From positions 1-11,934 of the forward strand of contig USIX01000061.1 in the NCBI GenBank assembly GCA_900554895.1: a stretch of 11,934 bases of DNA. Reading direction: 5' to 3'. Shown in pieces: positions 1 through 7,509 of this stretch. The position numbers and the translations under genes were made by a program. Within the stretch, counting starts at the first letter, position 1, and every line of letters begins with the position of its first letter. Below the pieces are notes generated by a model, which saw nothing but the letters and a program-made list of their open reading frames with translations, did no database searches and was not told the origin of the DNA. The DNA comes from an uncultured Megamonas sp. (GTDB lineage: Bacteria > Bacillota > Negativicutes > Selenomonadales > Selenomonadaceae).

Positions 1-1
1 T

Positions 2-64
2 GAAGCTATGCGCCAGATGAATTTTGCCAATTTGAAGCAAATTGGACGCGACCACTTGGATTAA
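2..64 (+). CDS. C-terminal tail of an unidentified protein (partial, cut by window start)
   Basis: One frame is open from the window start to a TAA at 62-64 and would encode about 20 residues ending in NLKQIGRDHLD. I do not recognise the protein. The frame in step with murB is also open from position 4, but murB has its own start at 82, so the frame ending at 64 is the better candidate for an upstream gene. Its stop lies 17 nt before the murB ATG, close enough for shared transcription. The call rests on position and lack of stops alone. Confidence 0.35.
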   Translation, partial: EAMRQMNFANLKQIGRDHLD

Positions 65-81
65 TAGGGGGCGTAGTTATT

Positions 82-999
82 ATGGAAAATCTACAAAAAT
101 GTATAGATGAATTAAAGCAGATATTGCCGCAGGAAGCAGTGCTTCTTGACGAGCCGATGTCGAAACATACGACTTTCAAAATCGGCGGACCGGCGGACTG
201 TTTTGTAATACCCTCCACGGCAGAGGAAGCGGTTAAAGTCATTAAAATCATTCATAAATATAATATGCCGTTCACCATGATTGGCAACGGTTCCAATCTG
301 CTTGTCATGGATAAAGGTATTCGCGGCATTGTTGTGAATTTAAATGAGCGTTTTGCTAAAATAGAGCAGAAGGAAAATATTCTGCGTGTTCAATGCGGGG
401 CTCTAATGGCAGATGTATCAAAATTTGCCGGCAGCTGCAGTCTTACCGGTCTTGAATTTGCGGTGGGAATTCCGGGAAGTATCGGCGGATGTATTTTCAT
501 GAATGCCGGAGCTTATGACGGTGAGATAAAAAATGCCGTAAAATCCGTTACGACAGTGACAAAGAACGGAAAACTTGTCTGCTATACGAAAGAACAGGCG
601 CAGTTCGGCTATCGCCACAGTATTTTTCAGGATAACGGCGATTTAATTTTGGAAGTTGAACTGGAACTGTCTTTTGGAGACAAAGAAGCGATAGAAGCGA
701 AAATGGCGGATTTGACGCAGCGTCGTGAAACAAAGCAGCCATTGGAACTTCCAAGTGCAGGAAGTACCTTTAAACGGCCGCCGGGATACTTTGCGGGAAC
801 GCTTATTGACCAGACGGGACTTAAAGGGTTAACTGTAGGGGGAGCTCAGATTTCCACAAAACACGCCGGCTTCGTTGTCAATATAGGGGGAGCAACGGCA
901 CAGAATGTGCTCGATTTAATTGCACAGGTTCAAAAACGTGTTTATGAAAAGCACGGGGTGAAACTTTATCCTGAAGTTAAAATGATTGGTGAACAATAA
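82..999 (+). CDS. murB: UDP-N-acetylenolpyruvoylglucosamine reductase MurB
   Basis: MurB is a cytoplasmic FAD enzyme that uses NADPH to reduce UDP-GlcNAc-enolpyruvate to UDP-MurNAc, the second committed step of peptidoglycan precursor synthesis. The 305-residue length is normal for the family. Seen in the sequence: an N-terminal FAD-binding half with KIGGPAD (33-39) and MIGNGSNLLV (66-75), the GIPGSIGG flavin loop (129-136), YRHSIF with the conserved Arg178, then the C-terminal MurB domain with SAGSTFKRP (225-233), where Ser228 matches the family's catalytic proton donor, and Glu298 near the end. The GYFAG and KHAGF segments fit the shorter, Gram-positive-type MurB. The ATG at 82 follows a GGGGG-type ribosome site at 67-71. 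A terminator begins about 10 nt after the stop. The downstream catabolic genes point the other way, so murB is the last gene of its transcript. Confidence 0.96.
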   Translation: MENLQKCIDELKQILPQEAVLLDEPMSKHTTFKIGGPADCFVIPSTAEEAVKVIKIIHKYNMPFTMIGNGSNLLVMDKGIRGIVVNLNERFAKIEQKENILRVQCGALMADVSKFAGSCSLTGLEFAVGIPGSIGGCIFMNAGAYDGEIKNAVKSVTTVTKNGKLVCYTKEQAQFGYRHSIFQDNGDLILEVELELSFGDKEAIEAKMADLTQRRETKQPLELPSAGSTFKRPPGYFAGTLIDQTGLKGLTVGGAQISTKHAGFVVNIGGATAQNVLDLIAQVQKRVYEKHGVKLYPEVKMIGEQ

Positions 1000-1009
1000 A
1001 ATAAAAATA

Positions 1010-1050
1010 AAAAAGTGTCTGTAACAGATTCATTGTTACAGACACTTTTT
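1010..1050. terminator. Bidirectional Rho-independent terminator between murB and the first AraC gene
   Basis: A perfect 17-bp inverted repeat (AAAAAGTGTCTGTAACA at 1010-1026, its complement at 1034-1050) encloses a 7-nt loop. A-runs on the left and T-runs on the right give a U tract in both directions. The last T of the right arm is also the first base of the AraC gene's stop codon (complement of 1050-1052). It serves convergent transcripts from both sides. Confidence 0.93.
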
Positions 1051-1895
1051 TATTTAAAAATTTTACGGAATTGTAGAGGCGTCATATTTGTATATTTTTT
1101 AAAAATGCGAATAAAATTAGAAGCTGAGTAAAAACAAAGATATTCAGCAATATATTCGATACTGTCATTTGTTTCAGAAAGACATCTTTTTGCGTAATCC
1201 AGACGTATTGATAGTAAATAATTATAAGGAGACAAACCTGTTTCCAGATGGAATTGACGGGAAAAGTGAAATCGGCTTAATTGAGCGATAGAAGAAATAT
1301 CATCAATAGAAATATTTTCCATAAAATGGTTATCCATATAATGTTTGGCTTTTAATATTGGTAAAGAGAATTTTCGAGCAAGATTTTGGGATATGGATAT
1401 CTGGGTAAAAATCTTATGAATGGAGAGGGAAATTTCATCATCATTACTATTTTGTTCTTTTAAAAGAGAATGAATACGTTCAAACGGTAAAAATGATTGT
1501 TCCGAAAAAACAGGTCCATAACTAGAAAAAAATTTTTCTTCATACTGTTTACTGGCAGAGCCGTTAAAATGAAACCAGTAAAATGTGGTTTTTGTGACGG
1601 CTTTATAATAATTGGGGTAATTATTATTCAGTAAGACAATATCATTGTTTCGAGCTGTAAATTTTTTATTACGATAGTTGAAATTTAATTGTCCGTCAAG
1701 AATGTAAAAAAATAATAAAGCGTCAAATCCGGTCGTTCTTTTTACTTCATAAAGCGGAATACAGGTATATTTTGCGCCCCATAAGAGATAAAATAAATTA
1801 TCTTTGGCGAATTTTGAAGAAGAATGAAAATAAATGCCATCTTTTTCTATTATTCCCTGCTCTTTTTGAATAATACCAATTTGTTCTAATTTCAA
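1050..1895 (-). CDS. AraC-family transcriptional regulator (module 1, probable inositol-responsive)
   Basis: A 281-residue AraC/XylS regulator. Residues about 40-115 form a cupin-like sensor region (LLFFYILDGQLNFNY, then the WFHFNG segment at 107-112). Residues about 180-281 carry the two helix-turn-helix motifs: ISIDDISSIAQLSRFHFSRQF (195-215) and DSIEYIAEYLCFYSASNFIRIFKKYTNMTPLQFRK (244-278), the latter with the usual family signature. The start is TTG at 1895-1893: a GGAG site at 1907-1904 sits 8 nt upstream, and both nearby upstream ATGs run into stops within a few codons. It is transcribed divergently from the iolT operon and is its likely activator, with inositol or an early intermediate as the probable effector (inferred from context). 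The gene is AT-rich; 1681-1740 has 18 G/C of 60. It is a diverged paralogue of the second AraC regulator in this window and shares WFHFNG and YLLS-RL with it. Confidence 0.9.
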   Translation of the reverse strand: MKLEQIGIIQKEQGIIEKDGIYFHSSSKFAKDNLFYLLWGAKYTCIPLYEVKRTTGFDALLFFYILDGQLNFNYRNKKFTARNNDIVLLNNNYPNYYKAVTKTTFYWFHFNGSASKQYEEKFFSSYGPVFSEQSFLPFERIHSLLKEQNSNDDEISLSIHKIFTQISISQNLARKFSLPILKAKHYMDNHFMENISIDDISSIAQLSRFHFSRQFHLETGLSPYNYLLSIRLDYAKRCLSETNDSIEYIAEYLCFYSASNFIRIFKKYTNMTPLQFRKIFK

Positions 1896-1917
1896 AAAAT
1901 CATCTCCGTAGCATAAA

Positions 1918-1963
1918 AAGCATATTTTTTAGCATTTTAAACTAATGTGTTTAGAATATGCTT
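1918..1963. promoter_or_regulatory. Inverted-repeat operator candidate between the first AraC gene and iolT
   Basis: AAGCATATT at 1918-1926 is matched by its exact complement at 1955-1963. A second AGCAT half-site inside (AGCATTTTAAAC, 1931-1942) pairs imperfectly with GTTTAGAATATGCT (1949-1962). The cluster sits just upstream of the candidate iolT -10 and inside the start region of the AraC transcript, where an AraC-type activator or autoregulator would be expected to bind. Function is inferred from position. Confidence 0.5.
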
Positions 1964-1992
1964 ATTATATACTATTAACAGAAACAAAACAA
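1964..1992 (-). promoter_or_regulatory. Promoter candidate for the first AraC gene
   Basis: On the minus strand, TTGTTT (complement of 1987-1992) and a perfect TATAAT (complement of 1964-1969) are 17 bp apart. This would give a leader of about 60 nt before the TTG start. The -10 overlaps the candidate iolT -10 on the other strand. Confidence 0.5.
1968..1973 (+). promoter_or_regulatory. Candidate -10 element of the iolT operon
   Basis: TATACT matches the -10 consensus at 5 of 6 positions. No good -35 lies 16-18 bp upstream (ATGTGT at 1945-1950). A weak -35 overlapped by AGCAT half-sites is the usual look of an activator-dependent promoter. It overlaps the minus-strand -10 of the AraC gene. 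Confidence 0.35.
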
Positions 1993-2008
1993 TAATGATT
2001 AATCATTA
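1993..2008. promoter_or_regulatory. 16-bp perfect palindrome in the iolT leader
   Basis: TAATGATTAATCATTA is its own reverse complement. It lies just downstream of the expected iolT transcription start and before the ribosome site, a common place for a repressor operator. A partial copy (TTAATGAT) follows near 2030. The surrounding DNA is very AT-rich, which raises the chance of a coincidental palindrome. Confidence 0.35.
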
Positions 2009-2068
2009 AAAATAATAAATAATTTAAATTAATGATGTTTTATGAAAATTCAAGGAGGGAAATATATA

Positions 2069-3445
2069 ATGACAAGGTATGAGAAAAATTTGCAGATAGT
2101 AGTTATTATATCTACATTTGGTGGTCTTTTATTCGGATATGATACAGGTGTGATTAATGGTGCATTGGGTGCTATGTCAGCACCAGATCAATTTAATTTA
2201 AATGCGTTTCAACAGGGGTTGGTTGTAGCTATTTTGCAGTTTGGAGCAACTATTGGTGCATTGGGAATAGGGCAGGTTACGGATATATATGGTAGAAAAA
2301 AGACGATTATGATGCTGTCCATACTGTTCTTTGTAGCTAGTATTTGCTGTGTATTATCACCTAATGTGAATTATATGCTGGCAGGCAGATTTGCTTTAGG
2401 GATAGCCGTAGGTGGTGTATCGGTAACGGTGCCTACATATTTGGCAGAAATTTCTCCAACAAAAAGACGCGGCAAATTTGTTACGCGAAATGAATTTATG
2501 ATTGTTTCAGGGCAATTATTGGCATTTATTTTTAATGCGATAATTGCAATTTCAATGGGAGATTCAGGACATGTATGGAGATATATGTTGTCTTTGGCAG
2601 TGCTTCCGGCTGTTGTATTGGGATTGGGCATGATAAAAATGCCGGAGTCTCCTCGTTGGCTTATAAGTAAAGGAAAAATAGAAGAAGGGGCAAACGTATT
2701 AAATAAAATTCGCACTCCGCAAGAAGCTGAAGAAGAAATTGAAATACTAAAAAAAGCGATAACGGAAGAAACCAATATAAAAAAGATGACGATAAAAGAT
2801 TTAAAACTTGCGTGGGTAAGACGCTTGTTAATTATTGGTATAGGCATGGCGCTTATTAATCAGTTTACAGGAATAAACAGCATAATGTTTTACGGCACGG
2901 AAATTTTAAAAACATCCGGGTTCAGTACGAATGCAGCTTTTTTAGGAAATGTTGCTAACGGTGTTATTGCTGTAATAGCGATGATTGCAAGTATTGCGAT
3001 GATGGATCGTTTCGGCAGACGTCCGATGATATTGACAGGACTTGCAGGGATTTCTGTGGCGTTAATAGGAATTGGCTTTATCAGCAGTACTATGCAGGGT
3101 AGTGATATGTTGCCGTACTTTATTTTAGGATTGACTGTATTATATTTAGCATTTTTCCAAAGTTTAATCGGTCCTGTAAACTGGCTTATTATTTCTGAAA
3201 TCTTTCCGCTTCGTTTACGTGGGTTGAGTATGGGAATTGTCGTAATGATGTTATGGTTGTCAAATTTTGTGGTGGCATTATTATTTCCTGTTTTATTAGA
3301 ATCTATAGGAATGTCTAATACATTTTTTACTTTTGCGGTGTTGAGTATTTTATCTTTTGTTTTTGTATATCATTTTGTACCGGAAACAAGAGGTCATTCG
3401 CTGGAAGAATTGGAACATTTCTTTATGTATAAGTATGGGAAATAA
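2069..3445 (+). CDS. iolT: IolT-like myo-inositol/H+ symporter (MFS sugar porter family)
   Basis: A 12-helix major facilitator of the sugar porter family that imports inositol with protons across the inner membrane. From memory it follows Bacillus subtilis IolT closely near the N-terminus: STFGGLLFGYDTGVINGAL (15-33), SPNVNYMLAGRFALGIAVGG (97-116) and MIVSGQLLAFIFNAI (144-158). Family signatures are all present: DIYGRKK (72-78), PESPRW (192-197) before the central cytoplasmic loop, QFTGIN (265-270) in helix 7, DRFGRR (313-318) and VPETRG (437-442) at the end of helix 12. I start it at the ATG at 2069, giving 458 residues, because AAGGAGGG at 2052-2059 lies 9 nt upstream. The earlier in-frame ATG at 2042 has no ribosome site, and the AGGAGG lies inside that extension. 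It is first in an operon with an IolG-like dehydrogenase 34 nt downstream and iolE. Substrate specificity is inferred from similarity and neighbours. Confidence 0.9.
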   Translation: MTRYEKNLQIVVIISTFGGLLFGYDTGVINGALGAMSAPDQFNLNAFQQGLVVAILQFGATIGALGIGQVTDIYGRKKTIMMLSILFFVASICCVLSPNVNYMLAGRFALGIAVGGVSVTVPTYLAEISPTKRRGKFVTRNEFMIVSGQLLAFIFNAIIAISMGDSGHVWRYMLSLAVLPAVVLGLGMIKMPESPRWLISKGKIEEGANVLNKIRTPQEAEEEIEILKKAITEETNIKKMTIKDLKLAWVRRLLIIGIGMALINQFTGINSIMFYGTEILKTSGFSTNAAFLGNVANGVIAVIAMIASIAMMDRFGRRPMILTGLAGISVALIGIGFISSTMQGSDMLPYFILGLTVLYLAFFQSLIGPVNWLIISEIFPLRLRGLSMGIVVMMLWLSNFVVALLFPVLLESIGMSNTFFTFAVLSILSFVFVYHFVPETRGHSLEELEHFFMYKYGK

Positions 3446-3479
3446 AATATAGATATGATAAATTTAGGAGGTTTTTAAA

Positions 3480-4607
3480 ATGAAAGAAATTCATATTGGT
3501 TTAATTGGTGCAGGCTGGATGGGAAGAGCGCATACGACTGCTTTTCATAATGCTAAAATGATATTTGGCGATGATATGCCTGTTTTTGAAATGGTTTCTG
3601 ATGTTAATGAAGAACAGGTTAAAAATTTTGCACAGAAAATGGGGTATAAACGGTATACCACAAATTGGATGGATATTATAACGGACCCGATGATAGATTT
3701 AGTGGATATAGCCACTCCGAACTGTATGCACTTTGAAATGGCAAAAGCTGCTTTAGAGCACGGAAAGCATATTTTCTGTGAAAAACCATTGTCTTTATCG
3801 GCTGAACAGTCAAGAATTCTGGCTGATATGGCGAAAGAAAAAAATGTAGTAAATTATTGCGGATTTTCAAATATAATGAATCCAGCCAATCAGTATGTAA
3901 AAGATTTAATTCAATCAGGCAAGCTGGGAAAGATTATGCGTGTTCATGCAACGTATGACCAGGATATGCTTCTAGACCCTGAAATTCCGATAGCATGGCG
4001 TCATATAAACAAACTTGCTGGTTCCGGTGCTTTAGGTGATTTATGTTCACATTTGCTGTCTGTTTTTCAAATGATTTTAGGTGATATTGATGAAGTTATC
4101 GGCATAGATTCCATAGTTATTCCGGAACGTCCGGTAAAAGCAGGTGCAAAAGAAATGCAGAAAGTGGAAAATGATGATATTATATCATTTTTGGTAAAAT
4201 ATAAAAATGGTATAATCGGAGATATTTCTTCATCACGTGTAGCTACCGGCAGAAAAAATTATTTTTATTATGAAATTCAGGGGACGGAAGGAACCGTAGT
4301 TTATAATTTGGAACGTATGTGCGAAGTACAGGTTTATTTTAAAGCTGATGCGGATAAAGATAACGGACGGGACTGCGGTTTTAGGACGGTATTATTAAAT
4401 CCTGAACATAAAGGTTTTAAATATTTCCAGCCGGCTGGCGGTATTGCCATTGCTTTTGACGATATGAAAACATTGCAGGCACATACACTGATGCAGGCAT
4501 TGCACGGAGGAGATTATATTTGTAATTTTGAAATGGGTGCTAAAGTTGACAGTGTAATAAATGCAGTATTAAAATCCGTAAAATCCCATCAGTGGGAAAA
4601 ATGTTGA
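3480..4607 (+). CDS. IolG-like inositol 2-dehydrogenase (Gfo/Idh/MocA family), copy 1
   Basis: An NAD(P)-dependent cytoplasmic oxidoreductase, probably oxidising myo-inositol to 2-keto-myo-inositol. The N-terminal Rossmann fold has the GxGxxG motif in GLIGAGWMGRAH (7-18) and the family's EKP motif (101-103), whose Lys102 is the usual catalytic lysine. The C-terminal alpha/beta domain carries GALGDLCSH (183-191), with Asp187 and His191 in the positions used for substrate and proton transfer in inositol dehydrogenases. At 375 residues it is longer than typical IolG (about 330-345), so I do not assign the symbol. A scyllo- or chiro-inositol, or sugar, dehydrogenase is possible. A perfect AGGAGG at 3466-3471 sits 8 nt from the ATG. 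It lies between iolT and iolE, and iolE starts 15 nt after its stop. It is about 60% identical to the dehydrogenase at 9356, and the DNA around both start codons is even more alike. Confidence 0.85.
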   Translation: MKEIHIGLIGAGWMGRAHTTAFHNAKMIFGDDMPVFEMVSDVNEEQVKNFAQKMGYKRYTTNWMDIITDPMIDLVDIATPNCMHFEMAKAALEHGKHIFCEKPLSLSAEQSRILADMAKEKNVVNYCGFSNIMNPANQYVKDLIQSGKLGKIMRVHATYDQDMLLDPEIPIAWRHINKLAGSGALGDLCSHLLSVFQMILGDIDEVIGIDSIVIPERPVKAGAKEMQKVENDDIISFLVKYKNGIIGDISSSRVATGRKNYFYYEIQGTEGTVVYNLERMCEVQVYFKADADKDNGRDCGFRTVLLNPEHKGFKYFQPAGGIAIAFDDMKTLQAHTLMQALHGGDYICNFEMGAKVDSVINAVLKSVKSHQWEKC

Positions 4608-4622
4608 GAGGTAAGAAAGAAT

Positions 4623-5513
4623 ATGTTTAAAAATATAAAATTGGGTATTGCTCCTATTGGCTGGACAAATGATGATATGCCGCAATTAGGCGGAGACTTA
4701 ACTTTTGAACAGATGGTTTCAGAGGCGGCACTTGCCGGTTTTCAGGGAACGGAAGTAGGCGGAAAATTTCCTACAGACCCTGTTGTTTTGAAACATAAAC
4801 TGGATATTCGCAATTTAGAAATCGCCAGCCAATGGTTTTCCAGTTTTCTTTGTTCAATTTCATATGAAGAAAATGAACAGGCGTTTATTAATCAGTTAGA
4901 TTTTCTGAAAAAGTTAGGTGCAAGTAGAATTAATGTCTGTGAATTGACAAGATGCCTGTTTGCAGAAGATGTTTCAATGTTCGGCGGCAATAAACCGATA
5001 GCTACTGATGAAGAGTGGAAATTATTATGCGACGGATTGAACAGATTAGGAAAAATTGCAACAGATAGAGGATTTAAATTATGTTTTCATCATCATATGG
5101 CGACTGTTGTTCAGACTATGAGTGAAACGCGCCGTCTCATGGAAAATACTAATCCGGATTATGTATTTTTATGTTTCGATACTGGTCATTTTACTTTTGC
5201 CGGTGAAAATGCAGTGGAAGCAGCCAAGGAATTTGCAGAACGAATTGGGCATGTACATTTAAAAGATATTCGTCCTGAAAAAATGAAACAGGCGTATAAA
5301 GAAGGATTTAAATTCCGTAAAGCTGTACTGGAAGGATGTTTTACAATTCCGGGAGACGGATGTGTGGATTTTCCGGGAGTTTTTAAAGTTTTATCGGATA
5401 ATAATTATGAAGGCTGGATGATTGTAGAAGCAGAACAGGACCCGGCAAAAGCAAATCCTTTAGAATATGCTTTAAGAGCAAGAAAATATATAAAACAATG
5501 TACAGGAATTTAA
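4623..5513 (+). CDS. iolE: Inosose dehydratase IolE (2-keto-myo-inositol dehydratase)
   Basis: A TIM-barrel metal enzyme of the AP-endonuclease-2/xylose isomerase-like superfamily. It removes water from 2-keto-myo-inositol to give 3D-trihydroxycyclohexane-1,2-dione, the second step of inositol breakdown. The 296-residue length is typical of IolE. The N-terminus GIAPIGWTNDDMP (8-20) and FQGTEVGG (40-47) are IolE hallmarks. Further barrel motifs are FHHHMATVVQT (155-165), CFDTGHFTF (184-192), GHVHLKD (209-215) and MIVEAEQDP (266-274). Asp186, His212 and Glu269 are candidates for the divalent metal site, by analogy with the superfamily. The start follows GAGAGG at 4606-4611, somewhat far (11 nt) from the ATG. 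It is the last gene of the module 1 operon and is followed by a strong terminator. Confidence 0.92.
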   Translation: MFKNIKLGIAPIGWTNDDMPQLGGDLTFEQMVSEAALAGFQGTEVGGKFPTDPVVLKHKLDIRNLEIASQWFSSFLCSISYEENEQAFINQLDFLKKLGASRINVCELTRCLFAEDVSMFGGNKPIATDEEWKLLCDGLNRLGKIATDRGFKLCFHHHMATVVQTMSETRRLMENTNPDYVFLCFDTGHFTFAGENAVEAAKEFAERIGHVHLKDIRPEKMKQAYKEGFKFRKAVLEGCFTIPGDGCVDFPGVFKVLSDNNYEGWMIVEAEQDPAKANPLEYALRARKYIKQCTGI

Positions 5514-5567
5514 TGTGGTGAAAATCTATTGTTTCATTAAATGATGGAGTAATACCATGTTATTAAA

Positions 5568-5608
5568 AGCCGTAACAGGAAAGTAAATTTTTCTATTACG
5601 GCTGTTTT
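5568..5608 (+). terminator. Rho-independent terminator of the iolT-iolE operon
   Basis: AGCCGTAA at 5568-5575 pairs with 5596-5603. After one C/A mismatch the stem continues as AGGAAA (5577-5582) with 5589-5594, including one G-T pair, around a 6-nt loop. A T run follows at 5605-5608. It lies 54 nt after the iolE stop and directly before the promoter of the next transcript. Confidence 0.85.
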
Positions 5609-5610
5609 AT

Positions 5611-5639
5611 TTGACAAAATGTAAACCTTGATGTAAAAC
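5611..5639 (+). promoter_or_regulatory. Promoter candidate for the ABC exporter gene
   Basis: A perfect TTGACA (5611-5616) is followed 17 bp later by TAAAAC (5634-5639), a 4-of-6 match to the -10. It sits immediately after the module 1 terminator and about 40 nt before the ABC start, as expected for a new transcript. The -35 is convincing; the -10 is weak. Confidence 0.55.
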
Positions 5640-5681
5640 ATAGTAAACGATTTGCTTATAAATTCATTAAGGGGTGATTAT

Positions 5682-7415
5682 ATGATACAAGAAAATAGGT
5701 TTTCTAAAAGTGTTTTATTTTTTATGAAATTTATGGTGCAGGATAAAAAGATTTTATTTTTTATATTACTGCTGAATTTTGCGGCAATGATTTTTAATAT
5801 TATAGAACCCTTGCTGGCAAAACGAATTGTGGATATTTCTTTTTCACTGCGGAATTTAGAAGAATTAATTATTCCCGCGGGCATTTGGGGGAGTATTTAT
5901 TTAATACGTTATTTTGTACTGTACCTGTCCAGAAAATACAGCTTAAACTATAATTTAAATGTATATAGGAAAATCCGCCTGTTTCTGTTTAGTAATATTT
6001 TGAAAAAACGAGTATCATTTTTTCAGGAAAATTCTCCGTCATATATAGTTTCCCGCTGTAACGGCGATATTGCCAATCTGGACGGTATGTTGCTGAGCAA
6101 TTTACTGCTTGGGTTATTAGCTGTATTGCAGATTTCGGTGATGATTGTATTAATGATGAAGATAAATATTTTTCTTACGTGTATTGTTATTCTGCTGGAA
6201 TGTGTGATTTTGTATATTCAATTTGCTTTTCCGTTGAAAAAATTGTACAGGGAATATAATGAAGCTTCTGCTGAAATGGATAAAAAAGTCCAGGATACTT
6301 TTGACTGTATAAAACTTATAAAATCGGCTAACAGTAATTTTAAAGAAGAAAAATATTATCAAAATATATTGGAAAAATATACGGAAAAAAGATATAGTAG
6401 GGATTATTTTAATATTATCAGAACGATTGTAACGGGTTTTTCACTGAATTTTATTTATCCGGCAATTATTATTACGGGCGGGATTTTTGTTTATTATGAT
6501 TTAATTACTGTAGGAGCAATTATGGTTTATATTATGTATTTCCATAAGATAAATATCTTGTTTAATGAAGCGTTTGCATTTATTCCTTTGTATAAAATAG
6601 CTTGCGTTTCAGCCGACAGATTATACGAGATAATAAAAGCACCGAATGAAGATATTGTATTTGATGAGTTTTCGCATAAGATACAAATAAATCAGCCGAT
6701 TGTTTGGGAAAAAGTGAATTTTGCTTACGATAATAAAAAGATACTGAATGATTTTTCGCTTAAAATATATCCTCATAAAATAAATGCAGTTATAGGGGTG
6801 AGCGGTGCAGGAAAATCGACTCTTGTAAATTTACTGATGGGATTTATTAAAGCGGATAGCGGTAATATTTATATCAATGGTAAAAATATAAATGTCTATA
6901 AAATAAATGATATACGCAGCACATTTGCGCTACTATCGCAAGAAAGTATTTTATTGCAGCGCACGGTAAGGGAAAATATTCTGTATTATACAGATGAAGG
7001 ATTAGTAAGCGATGCTAGAATAAAGGAAATTTTGCAAAAGGCAAAGGCTGAAGATTTTGTGGAAAATCTGCCTGAAAAGATGAATTATATGGTGGCGGGC
7101 AGCGGCAACAATTTTTCCGGCGGTGAAAAGCAGAGGCTTTGCCTTGCGAGAGAACTTTTGAAAGATGCCGAAGTTTATATTTTTGATGAAGCTACTTCTT
7201 CACTTGACAATCTTTCTGAGCAGGTAATATTGCATACAATAAAGGATTTGGCGCGAATGAAAACGGTTATTATGATAACACATAAATTGGAGAATACGAA
7301 AATTGCCGATATAATTAATGTTATGGATGATGGTAGAATTTGCGAAAGTGGCAGTTTTGATGATTTGATAAGAAAAAAAGGAAAATATTATGCACTTATG
7401 AATAACAGATTTTGA
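5682..7415 (+). CDS. ABC exporter half-transporter (fused membrane and ATPase domains), substrate unknown
   Basis: A 577-residue inner-membrane ABC exporter subunit of the MsbA/LmrA-type fold, expected to work as a homodimer. The N-terminal half (about 20-300) has roughly six hydrophobic segments, for example 24-45, 62-83, 137-160, 162-182 and 245-290. The ATPase half has Walker A GVSGAGKST (372-380), a Q-loop in LLSQES, the signature SGGEKQR (479-485), Walker B IFDEAT with Asp502 and Glu503, and the switch His534 in ITHK. All catalytic residues are intact. No C39 peptidase domain precedes the membrane part. I start at the ATG at 5682 because AAGGGGTGA at 5669-5677 is its ribosome site; an upstream in-frame TTG at 5652 has none. 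The gene is strikingly AT-rich (5701-5760 has 11 G/C of 60). A PAP2 phosphatase gene follows 94 nt later. I cannot tell whether it exports a lipid, peptide or drug. Confidence 0.9.
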   Translation: MIQENRFSKSVLFFMKFMVQDKKILFFILLLNFAAMIFNIIEPLLAKRIVDISFSLRNLEELIIPAGIWGSIYLIRYFVLYLSRKYSLNYNLNVYRKIRLFLFSNILKKRVSFFQENSPSYIVSRCNGDIANLDGMLLSNLLLGLLAVLQISVMIVLMMKINIFLTCIVILLECVILYIQFAFPLKKLYREYNEASAEMDKKVQDTFDCIKLIKSANSNFKEEKYYQNILEKYTEKRYSRDYFNIIRTIVTGFSLNFIYPAIIITGGIFVYYDLITVGAIMVYIMYFHKINILFNEAFAFIPLYKIACVSADRLYEIIKAPNEDIVFDEFSHKIQINQPIVWEKVNFAYDNKKILNDFSLKIYPHKINAVIGVSGAGKSTLVNLLMGFIKADSGNIYINGKNINVYKINDIRSTFALLSQESILLQRTVRENILYYTDEGLVSDARIKEILQKAKAEDFVENLPEKMNYMVAGSGNNFSGGEKQRLCLARELLKDAEVYIFDEATSSLDNLSEQVILHTIKDLARMKTVIMITHKLENTKIADIINVMDDGRICESGSFDDLIRKKGKYYALMNNRF

Positions 7416-7485
7416 TAATAGATATAGAAGAAATTTCAGAAATATTTTAGAAAAGTATTATATATTGAATAGAAAGGATTGATGT

Positions 7486-7503
7486 ATGAACTTTAAAGGA
7501 TGA
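7486..7503 (+). other. Possible 5-codon leader ORF overlapping the PAP2 ribosome site
   Basis: An ATG at 7486 preceded by AGAAAGGA (7471-7478) opens a frame of MNFKG that ends at TGA 7501-7503. Its fourth and fifth codons are the AAAGGA used by the PAP2 gene. It may be a translational coupling leader or just a decayed duplicate of the start region. Confidence 0.2.
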
Positions 7504-7509
7504 TGTGAT

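Noticed and set aside
2042..2068. Upstream ATG extension of iolT
   Set aside because: The extension contains the AGGAGG that serves the ATG at 2069 and has no ribosome site of its own.
2371..2847. 158-residue open frame on the minus strand opposite iolT
   Set aside because: It is antisense to a clear transporter gene, has no ribosome site or recognisable domain, and mirrors the AT-rich codons of iolT.
5652..5681. Upstream TTG start giving the ABC protein ten extra residues
   Set aside because: No ribosome site precedes it, while AAGGGGTGA lies just before the ATG at 5682.
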